A DNA stretch of 25,000 nucleotides from Sphaeroforma sirkka. Lineage: Eukaryota > Opisthokonta > Ichthyosporea > Ichthyophonida. A program made the translations under genes and the position numbers. The stretch is taken from positions 20,001-45,000 of the forward strand of contig LUCW03001852.1 of NCBI GenBank assembly GCA_001586965.3, in the 5' to 3' direction. The notes beneath the pieces are model-generated. The model was not told the DNA's origin and ran no database searches. It saw only the letters and a list, made by a program, of their open reading frames with translations. Shown piece by piece: positions 24,690-25,000 of this stretch. Numbering within the stretch: position 1 is the stretch's first letter; each line of letters starts with the position of its first letter.

Positions 24690-25000
24690 GCTTTATATGA
24701 GCTTTCTATGGGCTCTATATGTGGTTTTTATGGGCTATACATGGACTTTATATGGGCTTCATATGGGCATCCTATAAGCTATAAATGGGCTTTATATGGG
24801 GTTTCGATGGGCTTTCCATGGGTTTTATATGGGTTTTATATGGGGTTTTTATGGGCTATACATGGGCTTTATATGGGCTATTCATGGGCTTTTTATGGGC
24901 TTTCTATGGGCTTTAAATCGACTTTACATGGGCTTTATATGGGCTTTATACGGGCTTTATAAGTGCTTTATATGGGGTTTCTATGGGCTATACATCGGCT
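24688..25000. repeat. 11-bp minisatellite, running off the window
   Basis: About 28 units of consensus GGGCTTTATAT, nearly all exactly 11 bp, with changes mainly in the CTTTATA part (GGGCTATACAT, GGGGTTTCTAT, GGGTTTTATAT). Eleven is not a multiple of three, yet frames stay open because stops are rare in the motif. The Gly/Leu/Tyr/Met-rich translations are not called. Confidence 0.95.

Noticed and set aside
24556..24962. Gly/Tyr/Leu/Met-rich frames
   Set aside because: Translations of the 11-bp minisatellite, whose reading phase shifts at each unit.

Overview
The window is nuclear DNA of an intron-bearing eukaryote, probably a microbial one. The evidence is spliceable exons with GTATGT-type donors and CTAAC/CTGAC branch sites, TATA boxes, long (TA)n tracts and a 17-kb tandem satellite. 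No bacterial gene organisation, tRNA, rRNA or transposon coding region is visible. Short stretches of the heptamer TTTAGGG (the telomere unit of plants and several protist groups) occur inside the window, but I cannot name the species.

Layout. 1-400: first exon of an unrecognised gene on the minus strand, with a TATA-like box. 400-1063: no gene seen. 1064-1868: an 18-bp minisatellite, itself duplicated as a 360-bp block, ending in TTTAGGG-like DNA. 2300-2890: TATA box and first exon of a PARP-type zinc-finger protein on the plus strand; its second half is missing or broken. 3104-20375: about 145 copies of a 120-bp satellite, mostly ordered as a four-monomer higher-order repeat of about 480 bp. 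20376-20934: unique spacer. 20935-24340 or beyond: TATA box and a five-exon gene encoding a HIRAN domain. 24688-25000: an 11-bp minisatellite running off the window.

The strongest gene call comes from joining exons. Five exons (21189-21250, 21545-21677, 22503-22624, 23322-23422, 24153-24336 or 24340) join in phase into about 201 residues. Exons 3-5 together make a full HIRAN domain like that at the N-terminus of HLTF and Rad5-type fork-remodelling helicases. The introns are filled with microsatellites, 27-bp repeats and telomere-like motifs.

The main structural novelty is the higher-order satellite, with a homogenised core, divergent edges and an inverted repeat in most monomers; this is the architecture of centromeric or subtelomeric satellites. 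It lies close to two putative nucleic-acid-repair genes (zf-PARP and HIRAN). That is an observation about position only; no functional link is shown.
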